Origin: Aliidiomarina maris
GTDB lineage: Bacteria; Pseudomonadota; Gammaproteobacteria; Enterobacterales; Alteromonadaceae
Direction of reading: 5' to 3'
Length of the DNA stretch: 64,000 nucleotides
Assembly (NCBI RefSeq): GCF_003987335.1
Contig: NZ_PIPK01000003.1
Span: 186,001-250,000 of the forward strand
Shown here: one piece after another, positions 36,434 through 46,800 of the stretch
Position numbering within the stretch: position 1 is the first letter of the stretch
Layout: every line of letters begins with the position of its first letter
Translations under genes and position numbers: made by a program
Notes under the pieces: generated by a model
What the model was told of the DNA's origin: nothing
Databases searched by the model: none
The model's input: only the letters and a program-made list of their open reading frames with translations

Positions 36434-37807
36434 ATGACTGAATTTACCGATTACAAAGTAGCAGACATCAAGCTGGCCGATTACGGCCGCAAAGAAATTA
36501 AAATTGCTGAATCTGAAATGCCTGCGTTGATGGCTATTCGTCGTAAGTATTCGGCCAGCAAGCCACTTGCCGGTGCGCGTATCATTGGTTGTATCCATAT
36601 GACCATCCAAACCGCAGTGTTGATTGAAACCTTAGTCGAGTTGGGTGCAGAAGTACGTTGGTCGTCATGTAATATTTTCTCAACCCAAGACCACGCTGCA
36701 GCAGCCATGGCCGCTTCAGGTATCCCGGTTTTCGCTTGGAAAGGTGAAACGGAAGAAGAATACGAGTGGTGTTTAGAGCAAACCTGTAAGCAAGACGGTG
36801 AGCTGTGGGACGCCAACATGATTCTTGACGACGGCGGTGACCTAACCTTGCTGATCCACGACAAATATCCGCAAATGTTGGAGAAAATTCACGGTATCAC
36901 CGAAGAAACCACCACCGGCGTGCATCGTTTACTCGACATGTTGCAAAAAGGCACTTTGAAAGTACCTGCAATCAACGTCAATGACTCTGTCACTAAGTCA
37001 AAGAACGACAACAAATATGGTTGTCGCCATTCTTTGAACGACGCGATTAAGCGCGCCACCGACCACCTGTTGTCAGGTAAGAAAGCCTTAGTCATCGGCT
37101 ACGGCGACGTGGGTAAAGGTTCTGCTGCAAGCCTGCGTCAGGAAGGCATGATTGTAAAAGTGACTGAAATCGATCCAATCTGTGCGATGCAAGCGTGCAT
37201 GGACGGTTATGAAGTTGTGTCACCTTACCTGAATGGTGAAAACCGTGGTGACGGCAGCAACTTAAATACCGCATTGTTAGGCGAAACCGACTTAATCGTC
37301 ACCACCACGGGTAACTTCAATGTGTGTGACCAGTTTATGCTGGCAGCGTTGAAAAAAGGCGCCGTAGTATCCAACATTGGTCACTTTGACAATGAAATCG
37401 ACACTGCGTACATGCGTAAGAACTGGCGTTGGGACGAAGTAAAACCACAAGTCCACTTGGTTTACCGCTCTGATGCTGATGACGACTACCTGATTCTGTT
37501 AGCCGAAGGTCGCTTGGTCAACCTAGGCAACGCTACAGGTCACCCAAGCCGTATCATGGACGGCTCGTTCGCCAACCAGGTACTTGCGCAAATTCACTTG
37601 TTCGAGCAAAAATTTGCGGCGATGAGCGCAGCGGACAAAGCCAAAGCATTAACGGTCGAAGTTCTGCCTAAACAATTAGACGAAGAAGTCGCCCGCTATA
37701 TGGTAGAAGGTTTTGGTGGTACTATAACGCGCTTGACTCAGAAGCAAGCCGATTACATTCATGTCGATGTAGCTGGCCCGTTCAAGTCGGACGCGTATCG
37801 TTACTAA
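36434..37807 (+). CDS. ahcY: Adenosylhomocysteinase (SAH hydrolase)
   Basis: NAD-dependent cleavage of S-adenosylhomocysteine to homocysteine and adenosine, relieving product inhibition of methyltransferases. Conserved [32 protein letters not shown], the NAD-binding [16 protein letters not shown], and the C-terminus [18 protein letters not shown] are all present. 457 residues. It forms an operon with adenosine kinase; this route replaces Pfs/LuxS where those are absent. Confidence 0.97.
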   Translation: MTEFTDYKVADIKLADYGRKEIKIAESEMPALMAIRRKYSASKPLAGARIIGCIHMTIQTAVLIETLVELGAEVRWSSCNIFSTQDHAAAAMAASGIPVFAWKGETEEEYEWCLEQTCKQDGELWDANMILDDGGDLTLLIHDKYPQMLEKIHGITEETTTGVHRLLDMLQKGTLKVPAINVNDSVTKSKNDNKYGCRHSLNDAIKRATDHLLSGKKALVIGYGDVGKGSAASLRQEGMIVKVTEIDPICAMQACMDGYEVVSPYLNGENRGDGSNLNTALLGETDLIVTTTGNFNVCDQFMLAALKKGAVVSNIGHFDNEIDTAYMRKNWRWDEVKPQVHLVYRSDADDDYLILLAEGRLVNLGNATGHPSRIMDGSFANQVLAQIHLFEQKFAAMSAADKAKALTVEVLPKQLDEEVARYMVEGFGGTITRLTQKQADYIHVDVAGPFKSDAYRY

Positions 37808-37822
37808 TTCCACGGAGCTTGT

Positions 37823-38410
37823 ATGACAAGTCAACCTTGTCTGCACTTTCGACCCATGACGGCGGCAGATTTTGCCGCCGTTATTGTATTGGGAAATAAA
37901 GTGCATGGAGACAACTATTTAACTGAAGACAACGTGCAAGATTACTTTGCGCGTGGGCAGAAAAATGGCCGCAATTTACATTGGCTGGCCTATGCCGACG
38001 AGCAGTTGGTTGGCTTACGCCTGACCTTTGCGCCCGGCCAATGGCCGATTGATGACTACTGTTCGCCCAGCGAGTGGCCGGTCGAACCCGAGCAGATGTG
38101 TTACTTCAAATGTGCTGCAATTGACCAGGACTTTCAGGGCTTAGGCATTGGAAAAAGCCTATTACAACACTCGGTAGTTGAAGCCTCTGCATTAGGCTGC
38201 AAAGCAGGTTTGGCGCATATATGGCGCCAAAGCCCCAACAATAGCGCGTTTGAATATTTTTCGCGCTGTGGTGGCGAACTTATCGATGATTACCCAGATC
38301 GCTGGTATTTAGCATCCGTTGAAGACGGCTACTATTGCCCAGTTTGCGACGGCATTTGCCATTGTACCGCGGCTGAAATGGTATTACCGTTTAACAAAAT
38401 TAGCTTATAA
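37823..38410 (+). CDS. GNAT acetyltransferase with C-terminal Cys cluster
   Basis: 195 residues. The acetyl-CoA loop DFQGLGIGKSLLQ (103-115) and the preceding CYFKCAAI strand mark a GNAT fold. The C-terminus YYCPVCDGICHCTAAEM holds C172, C175, C179 and C181, a potential zinc-binding site not usual for GNATs. It follows ahcY by 15 bases (SD CGGAG) and precedes an FAD oxidoreductase by 6, so all may be cotranscribed. The substrate is unknown; amine acetylation is suggested only by the neighbour. Confidence 0.82.
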   Translation: MTSQPCLHFRPMTAADFAAVIVLGNKVHGDNYLTEDNVQDYFARGQKNGRNLHWLAYADEQLVGLRLTFAPGQWPIDDYCSPSEWPVEPEQMCYFKCAAIDQDFQGLGIGKSLLQHSVVEASALGCKAGLAHIWRQSPNNSAFEYFSRCGGELIDDYPDRWYLASVEDGYYCPVCDGICHCTAAEMVLPFNKISL

Positions 38411-38416
38411 ACGCTT

Positions 38417-39787
38417 ATGTCTGCGCATCGCTATCGCATCTATGACCCGCTCACGGATGCGCATATCCCGCTCAACCATGAGCAACAAGTGACCAGCTAT
38501 TGGCGCGCGCACCCTACCCAGCCCGAGGCGCCGGTTACCGATAACTGCAACGTATTGCCTGCGCAATGCGAGACGCTGATTATCGGTGCAGGTTATACGG
38601 GACTGAATGCTGCGCTCACCTTGGCCGAGCACGGGCATAACGTGGTAGTGATTGATGCGGGCGCGATTGCAGCCGGCTGCAGTAGCCGCAATGCAGGGTT
38701 CGTGTTACCCGCAAGCGGGCGTTTAAGCATTCAGAATTATTCCGATACATTCGGTGCAGACGTCGCTGCTGGAGTACTCAACGAGTTTAATGCTGGAGTG
38801 CGCCACGTCGAACAATTGGCCGCTCGCATGCACACCGAGCACGGGGTAGATTGTCAGTATGCTGCAAGCCGCTACTTACGTATTGCCCATAATTCAGGGC
38901 AAGTTGCCCCCTTACAGCAACTCGCTGACAACCACGCACCATGGCCACGCCAATTTCTCACCGCCGCCGATTTACAACATCAGTTACCCGGTGTTCGCCA
39001 TGCCCACGGCGCACTAGAGCAAACCCCTGCTGGGCGCGTACATCCACTGGCCCTTGCCCAAGGCTATGCGCAATTGGCCCGTGCCGCTGGCGCTCGCATC
39101 GTTACCCAGTGCGCGGCACTGAATATCACTGAACTGCCATCTGGCTGCGACGTCGCCACCAGCCAAGGTCATATTCGGGCTGAGCATGTGATGCTGTGCA
39201 GTAATGGCTATGCCAATCGCCAATTATTCAGTCAAGTGACCACTCGCCAACTGCCCGCATTATCCAGTATTGGTGTCACCCAACCCTTGAGTCGTTGGCA
39301 AGTTGAGCAACTTGGTTTGACCCCGAATGATCTGGTGATGGACACTCGCAGACTTAAATATTATTACCGCCTATTGCCGGATCAACGTTTACTGTTCGGT
39401 GGTCGCGGTGCAATTAGTGGCAAAGACGCACAACACCCTAAATACCAAGCCCAGCTGCACCAAGCGATGCTAGCGACTTTACCGGTACTCAGGGGTGTCG
39501 GGTTCAAGTATGCATGGTCTGGTTGGGTTAGCGTTGCGCTCGATAGCTATCCTCGTAGCTATCAGCATAGCCAGCGTATTAGTGCAGCATTGGGCTATTG
39601 TGGTGCGGGCATTTCTTTTGCTAGCTTAGCGGGTAAACGCCTTGCGCAGCGACGTCTTGGCCATACACTGCCGCCATTGCCATTCTATCAGCGCGCCCCG
39701 TTGCAGTTTTCATTACCGGGCTTACGTCGCACCGGGCAGCGCCTGTATTATCAGTACGCTCGGCTACGCGATAACTTGAATTGGTAA
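38417..39787 (+). CDS. FAD-dependent amine/amino-acid oxidoreductase (DAO family)
   Basis: 456 residues with an FAD-binding GxGxxG: LIIGAGYTGLNAALTLAEHG near 55, then SSRNAGFVLPASG and a C-terminal YCGAGISFASLAGKRLA. Such DAO proteins, of PuuB/OrdL type, oxidise gamma-glutamylated polyamines or glycine-like amines. It has no signal peptide. Preceded by the GNAT gene and ended by a strong terminator. The exact substrate cannot be assigned. Confidence 0.85.
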   Translation: MSAHRYRIYDPLTDAHIPLNHEQQVTSYWRAHPTQPEAPVTDNCNVLPAQCETLIIGAGYTGLNAALTLAEHGHNVVVIDAGAIAAGCSSRNAGFVLPASGRLSIQNYSDTFGADVAAGVLNEFNAGVRHVEQLAARMHTEHGVDCQYAASRYLRIAHNSGQVAPLQQLADNHAPWPRQFLTAADLQHQLPGVRHAHGALEQTPAGRVHPLALAQGYAQLARAAGARIVTQCAALNITELPSGCDVATSQGHIRAEHVMLCSNGYANRQLFSQVTTRQLPALSSIGVTQPLSRWQVEQLGLTPNDLVMDTRRLKYYYRLLPDQRLLFGGRGAISGKDAQHPKYQAQLHQAMLATLPVLRGVGFKYAWSGWVSVALDSYPRSYQHSQRISAALGYCGAGISFASLAGKRLAQRRLGHTLPPLPFYQRAPLQFSLPGLRRTGQRLYYQYARLRDNLNW

Positions 39788-39816
39788 ATGCCTGTGCAGA
39801 CTTGCTGACGGCAGAT

Positions 39817-39848
39817 AAAAAAACAGCGCTCTAAGGCGCTGTTTTTTT
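39817..39848. terminator. Bidirectional terminator after the FAD oxidoreductase
   Basis: AAAAAAACAGCGC-TCTAAG-GCGCTGTTTTTTT between convergent genes, T-runs on both strands. Confidence 0.95.
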
Positions 39849-39870
39849 ATCTTCTATAGCCAGTATAAGC

Positions 39871-40251
39871 TTAGTCTTCGGTGCGCTCACGAATGGCTTG
39901 CGCCACTTCGCTGTCACCGTGACCATTGGCCTCTGCCCAAGCTAAATCCCCTGTACGCGACAGCGTAGACGCTGGTAATTGGCTCACCATAAAGGTACCA
40001 ATATCCATTGAGCCATTCGCCAAAGCGAATTGAATCAAGCTGAGATCATTACAACGAACACCTTCATACACCTGACGTAAACGGATCCGCTCCTCACGAA
40101 TACGCTGGCGCATCCGCATACGGTCATCTCCCTGAACGTACGTGCATAAGTTAAGCGCTAAGTCTTGCGCTTGTGCCGGTTTTGATGCAGCCAGATTCAC
40201 GCCCATAGCTATAGACGCGACCGCCACTGTGCTAGCAACAGCTTTCCACAT
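39871..40251 (-). CDS. Exported DUF3718-like small protein
   Basis: 126 residues from ATG 40251 (GGGGGC upstream); a longer frame to 40338 lacks a signal. The signal peptide (MWKAVASTVAVASIAMGVNL, cleaved near AQAQ) is followed by LCTYVQGDDRMRMRQRIREE and VRCNDLSLIQFALANGSMDIGTF, a pattern I associate with DUF3718, a periplasmic family of unknown function. Two Cys (in NLCTY and VRCND) may form a disulfide. A 90-base gap separates it from folA. Confidence 0.72.
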   Translation of the reverse strand: MWKAVASTVAVASIAMGVNLAASKPAQAQDLALNLCTYVQGDDRMRMRQRIREERIRLRQVYEGVRCNDLSLIQFALANGSMDIGTFMVSQLPASTLSRTGDLAWAEANGHGDSEVAQAIRERTED

Positions 40252-40341
40252 GTTTGCCCCCAATATGTGTTGTAATTTCCTGCGTATAGTACAAAAATCG
40301 TATGCGCAAATAAATAGCGTCGTGCAATTAATCGGCAAATT

Positions 40342-40833
40342 TTACGATTTCTGTAATAAATACGCTCGAAAACTTGGGTTTGAACCTTCAGCTGGCTGCT
40401 CGCGCAGTAAAGTTCTCACCCATTTGGGTGAGCTTTGGTTGGTTTCGTACTCAGGGAACCAAGTATCACCGTCCACCTTGAGGTCAATTTCTGTCAAGTA
40501 GAGGCGAGTCGCCATGGGCAGGAATTGACGGTAAATATCGCCGCCACCGATGACCATCACTTCATCCACGTCGCCAGCAAGGCGTAACGCTTCGTCAATT
40601 GAGTGCGCAACACTCACATCGGCGTCAATCTGCGCAGCACTGGTGAGTACAATATTATGGCGCCCAGGCAAAGGACGACCAATCGAGGCGAACGTGTGTC
40701 GCCCCATGATGATTGGCTTACCCAGGGTAATTTCTTTGAAGTATTTGAGCTCAGACGGCAAATGCCAAGGCATTTGATTGTCTTTACCGATGACCCGATT
40801 ATGGGCCATCGCGGCTACTAAGCTAATATCCAT
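40342..40833 (-). CDS. folA: Dihydrofolate reductase
   Basis: Reduces DHF to THF with NADPH, recycling the folate used by ThyA. Start [34 protein letters not shown] with the acid side chain replaced in the usual WxLP-D/E pattern by E28 region, [15 protein letters not shown] and [13 protein letters not shown]. 163 residues. It starts 8 bases after the obgE stop on the same strand. Confidence 0.96.
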   Translation of the reverse strand: MDISLVAAMAHNRVIGKDNQMPWHLPSELKYFKEITLGKPIIMGRHTFASIGRPLPGRHNIVLTSAAQIDADVSVAHSIDEALRLAGDVDEVMVIGGGDIYRQFLPMATRLYLTEIDLKVDGDTWFPEYETNQSSPKWVRTLLREQPAEGSNPSFRAYLLQKS

Positions 40834-40841
40834 GGCGGTTG

Positions 40842-42104
<1,263 letters not shown>

Positions 42105-42117
42105 CTATTAGCTTAGC

Positions 42118-42375
42118 TTACTCAGCTACGATGCTAACAAATTTGCGATTGTTCGGGCCTTTAACGTCAAAAGAAACTTTGCCGTCGGCTTTCGCGAACA
42201 AGGTGTGGTCACGACCTACACCAACGTTGTCCCCAGCGTGGAAACGAGTACCGCGCTGACGAACCAGGATGTTACCTGCTAATACAGATTCACCACCATA
42301 ACGCTTCACACCCAGACGTTTTGATTCTGAGTCACGACCGTTTTTGGTTGAACCACCTGCCTTTTTATGTGCCAT
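42118..42375 (-). CDS. rpmA: 50S ribosomal protein L27
   Basis: 85 residues: [36 protein letters not shown] and [16 protein letters not shown]-type core are invariant L27 features; L27's N-terminus reaches the peptidyl-transferase centre. 17 bases after rplU, the standard pair. Confidence 0.97.
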   Translation of the reverse strand: MAHKKAGGSTKNGRDSESKRLGVKRYGGESVLAGNILVRQRGTRFHAGDNVGVGRDHTLFAKADGKVSFDVKGPNNRKFVSIVAE

Positions 42376-42392
42376 TTGTCGTTACTCCTTAA

Positions 42393-42704
42393 TTACTTGC
42401 TCAGACCAGTGATCTTCACTTCAGTGAACCACTGACGGTGGCCCATCTGCTTGCGAGAGTGCTTACGACGGCGAAACTTAACAATGTTCACCTTGTCAGC
42501 ACGACCGTGGTTAACAACTTCAGCAGTGACTTTACCGCCACTGATAAAAGGTGCACCGATAGTCACGTCATCACCGTTTGACAGCATTAGAACCTGATCA
42601 AACTCAACAGTTTCGCCAGTTGCAGCCTCTAGCTTTTCCAAGCGAACTACTTGGCCTTCAGCGACACGGTGTTGTTTACCGCCACTTTGGAAAACCGCGT
42701 ACAT
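42393..42704 (-). CDS. rplU: 50S ribosomal protein L21
   Basis: 103 residues from ATG 42704 (SD GGAGAAG), [20 protein letters not shown] and the C-terminal [15 protein letters not shown] are typical. The 23S-binding L21 lies first in the rplU-rpmA unit, with a good promoter upstream. The slightly longer frame to 42737 has no SD and no similarity. Confidence 0.97.
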   Translation of the reverse strand: MYAVFQSGGKQHRVAEGQVVRLEKLEAATGETVEFDQVLMLSNGDDVTIGAPFISGGKVTAEVVNHGRADKVNIVKFRRRKHSRKQMGHRQWFTEVKITGLSK

Positions 42705-42756
42705 AATTCTTCTCCACAGCCCAGTCAGGGCGCTCAAAACTCAATTCAGGGCGCGA

Positions 42757-42785
42757 ATTTTACGCAAAATAGGCGCTAAGCGCAA
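42757..42785 (-). promoter_or_regulatory. Putative promoter of rplU-rpmA
   Basis: On the minus strand TTGCGC (42785-42780), a 17-base spacer and TAAAAT (42762-42757), in the divergent rplU/ispB region. Confidence 0.6.
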
Positions 42786-42897
42786 GGGTAAATAGGCAAA
42801 AAAACAAGCTTTTTCAAACTGACCGCCATAACACTGGCGAAAAAGCAAAGATCCTGTAAAATCTGCGCCAAATCGTGACTTTAGAGACCCCGAGAAG

Positions 42898-43872
42898 ATG
42901 ATGGATCTAGCGGCGATCAAACGCCTCTCTGAGACGGAAATGAAAGCTGTCGACCAGTTGATAATGACCCAGTTACGTTCCGATGTTGCGCTCATTAATC
43001 AGCTTGGATTATACATTATTAGCGCTGGCGGTAAACGCTTACGGCCTTTGCTGGCGGTACTTGCAGCCCGTGCGCTTGGGTATCAGGGTACGCAACATCA
43101 TACCTTAGCCGCCGTGGTAGAATTTATTCATACTTCGACCTTGCTTCACGACGATGTCGTCGACGAGTCGGACATGCGCCGCGGCCGTGAAACGGCGAAT
43201 GCCAAGTTTGGCAATGAAGCCAGTGTGCTGGTGGGCGATTTCCTTTATTCACGCGCATTTCAAATGATGGTTTCCATGGGCTCAATGCGAGTGATGGAAA
43301 TTTTGGCCGACTCCACCAACGTCATCGCCGAAGGCGAAGTTATGCAGTTAATGAACTGCAACGACCCGGAAACCTCGGAAGCACGTTATTTCGCTGTCAT
43401 TTACAGTAAAACCGCGCGCCTATTCGAAGCAGCTACTCAATTGGGTGCCGTCTTAGCCGAACAACCCGACGATATCGAACAAGCCTTAGCCGCCTATGGT
43501 CGCCATTTAGGCACTGCTTTCCAGCTTGTCGACGACATTCTCGATTATGCTGCAGACGCCGCGACGATGGGCAAGCAGGTCGGCGATGATTTAGCCGAAG
43601 GTAAACCCACACTGCCGCTTTTATATGCGATGTGGCATGGCGATTATGAACAGGCAGCACTGATTCGTGAAGCCATCCAACAGGGCGGTCAGCGCGATAA
43701 ATTACCTGCGGTGATGCAGGCCATGCAGCAAACCGGTGCGCTTGATTATGCCCGCACGAAAGCAATAGAAGAAACCGAAAAGGCCAAACAAGCACTGCAA
43801 ATTTTACCTGCTTCAGAGTATAAAGATGCGTTAATTGCCCTGGCGCATTTAGCCGTCGACCGCGACGCCTAA
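42898..43872 (+). CDS. ispB: Octaprenyl diphosphate synthase
   Basis: Makes the polyprenyl tail of ubiquinone/menaquinone. First Asp-rich motif LLHDDVVDESDMRRG (near 82) and second FQLVDDILDYAAD (near 212) coordinate Mg-diphosphate; GGKRLRPLLAVLAARALG is the chain-entry region. 324 residues. Divergent from rplU as in E. coli. ATG 42901 is an equally possible start. 24 bases separate its stop from the large sensor gene, which may be cotranscribed. Confidence 0.95.
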   Translation: MMDLAAIKRLSETEMKAVDQLIMTQLRSDVALINQLGLYIISAGGKRLRPLLAVLAARALGYQGTQHHTLAAVVEFIHTSTLLHDDVVDESDMRRGRETANAKFGNEASVLVGDFLYSRAFQMMVSMGSMRVMEILADSTNVIAEGEVMQLMNCNDPETSEARYFAVIYSKTARLFEAATQLGAVLAEQPDDIEQALAAYGRHLGTAFQLVDDILDYAADAATMGKQVGDDLAEGKPTLPLLYAMWHGDYEQAALIREAIQQGGQRDKLPAVMQAMQQTGALDYARTKAIEETEKAKQALQILPASEYKDALIALAHLAVDRDA

Positions 43873-43896
43873 TAAATAGAAAGCACAAGGAACGGC

Positions 43897-46800
43897 ATGC
43901 GATATACGCTTTTATATCTGCTGCTCATCGTCTTCGGTGGGATGATCCCTGCGGTGCATGCCGCAGCATCTAATACTGACGGCCAAAGTGTGAGGTTAGA
44001 GCATTTCACTGTTAATCATGGGTTAACGCAAAATACCATTACCGGTGTGGTTGAAGACGCTGACGGATTTCTTTGGATTGCAACCGGCGCGGGCTTAAAC
44101 CGCTTTGACGGCCATCACTTCCACCATATTAAAGGCCCCGAAGGGGTGTTTACCAATCGCCATATCTCAATGTTGCGCCTTACTGACGACGGCGTGCTGT
44201 GGCTTGCTATTCCAAATGTGGGCTTATTTAGCCTCTCACCCAATGCGCAAAACTTCGAGCAGCGCCTAGGTTTTGAGCTTATTGATGAATGGTGGTTCGC
44301 GGAAATTAACCATATTTTTCGCCACCATGATTATTATTATTTTAGCAACGATACCAGCGTTCGCCGCATGCATGTGGAAACCAATGAGCTTACCGACGTA
44401 TACCAAGTGGACCAACAAAGTGATAATTACTACGATATTATCCGCCACGCGATCGCTTTCAATGACTATATTCTCGTCGCCACGTCCAAAGGGCTTGATG
44501 CTATTCGTACCGACACCTTTGCGGTCACCGAAATTGATTACCTGAACGACCCCGATGCCCATTTTAACCAGCTAAATAGTAAATATTTGTATGTGCTTGA
44601 CCGCTATTTATATGTCGCCACGGTACAGGGGTTATATCGCCTGCCCTTGCAAGCACTCGAACAAGCCCTAAGCGCCCAGGATTCAAGTGTTAGCCTTGAT
44701 ACTGAGGTGGTCGCCGCCGACCTCAATGTGTGGCAAATCCAAAGCCACCGCCATAATTTGCTAATGGCCGCGCACACCGGTTTTTATCAGCTCGATACCA
44801 ACCGCAACCACTTTAGCAATGTACTGCGCTTTGCCGATTCAAGCGTGCCGGTCTTTGACAACAGCATTCACCACCTGTTTATCGACAGTGACCGTAATAT
44901 TTGGTTAGGGACTTGGTTCAACGGGTTGTTCCAGTGGCGCCCACAAACCCGTGTATTCGAAACCATTGCCCGTGGCGTGGGAAGTTTTCCAAGCCTGAGC
45001 AGTAATCAGATTTGGGCACTTGCTGAAGATAATGACGGACGTTTATGGGCCGGCACCCAAAACGGACTCAATCTACTCGATACAAACAGCATCCCTGTGC
45101 GCCACGAGGTGTTTTTTGCCACCGACGATGACTCGGCGTATATCCATGAAGGCACGGTCTACAACTTGTATCCGGACCCTGTAGACGCCGATGTGCTGTG
45201 GTTGTATCAAAGTGACGAGATGTACCGCTTTGACGCCAGCTCAGGCGAGCGTACGGTGTTGGCTGATTTGGTCACCGACGCCACAGCGCGTGAACTACTC
45301 AGCGAATATATGTGGGGCTACCAATTAATCGGTACCAGCCTTTGGTTCGTCAATTCCCGAGGCCTTTTTAGCTTCGATACGCAAAGTTTTGAACTCAATT
45401 TGTACAGCGAATTTGATGCGCCTGACTTTGATTTGATGAACTTGTATCGGATTGTTGGCGTTGCGCCCCATGCGCCGGAGCAAATAATTCTGGCCTTAGC
45501 CAGTGAAATCTGGCTATTTGACACCAGCACTGAATCACTTCAACGCATTTATCAGCACGACCCATTCCAGCCTTATTCTGACATTTACGTTGAAAGCATG
45601 GTCAGTGACCAGCAAGGACGAATCTGGATGACCCTGTTGGGCCATGGGATTCTAATATTTGACCAGGAATTTAAGCTTCAGCATACACTGACAACCCGCA
45701 CTGGCTTACCCACCAGCGATGTCTATCAGGGCCAGTTAGATGACAACGGCACGCTTTGGTTTAGCTCAATGAATGGTTTGCTTGCCATTGATCCAGATAC
45801 CTTTCATTCGCAACGTTTCACCTACCGGGATGGCACCAGCAGCAATGAATTCAACTTGCTAGCCAGTACCAAGCTGCACGATGGACGCCTTGCCTACGGC
45901 TCGATGCGCGGTGTGACATTATTTGACCCGAGCAATCTAAACCGCAGTGCGGTGCAATTGGCACCGCGCATTTCAGCGATTAGCGACATCACCACAGGGC
46001 AGCGTTTGGCGTTGCCGATCCGTAATTTACATCGCTATCAGCTGCGCTTAGACCATGATAACCGCGGTATTCGCGTTGAAGTTTCAACCACCAGTTTAGA
46101 CAGACCCCATGAAGTTCGTTACTACTTTGAGTTAACTGGCCGCGAACAGCTGAGCTTACAAAGCGTGCGTGACCCTAATATTTCACTTCCCCGGCTGCGT
46201 TCTGGACGCTACACCTTGAGTGTGCGCGCGGTTAACCCGAGTAATGGTGAACTGACTGGGCCTGCCATATTGGGGATTTATGTGGCCTACCCGCCCTTTA
46301 GCTCCCCCCTTGCGATGACCCTATACGTGATTGCGATTGCGTTTATATTGCTGCTACTTGCGCGCTACCGAATGCAGCATCACGCGCGTTTACGCGACAG
46401 TATACAACACGCAGAATTAAGTCAGGAACGTCTGCAGTTAGCTATCAACGCCACCAAGAGCGGCATTTGGGACTGGCATCGCAGTGACGATTTATTGTTT
46501 GAAACCCGCTTAAGCCATGACCTTGGCTACGCAACTCAGGCTGCAGGTGTCACCCTGGAAGATTACCGTGAGTTTATTCACCGCCGTGACTACCCCGGTT
46601 TAGCGCGCCAATGGCAGGCCCTGTTGGCTGGTGAACGCGATGACATTAATTGCAGCTACCGGATGCGCCACAGCGACGGCCACTGGCTATGGTTCCACGA
46701 CATCGGCCATGTGACAGCGCGTGGCACCGACGGTGTGCCTGAACGTGTTACCGGGGTGTATCAGAATATAACCAACGCGCGCTCGACCGAAGAGAAAGCG

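Noticed and set aside
42741-42995. Minus-strand frame in the rplU/ispB gap
   Set aside because: It crosses the promoters and the ispB start; no family similarity.
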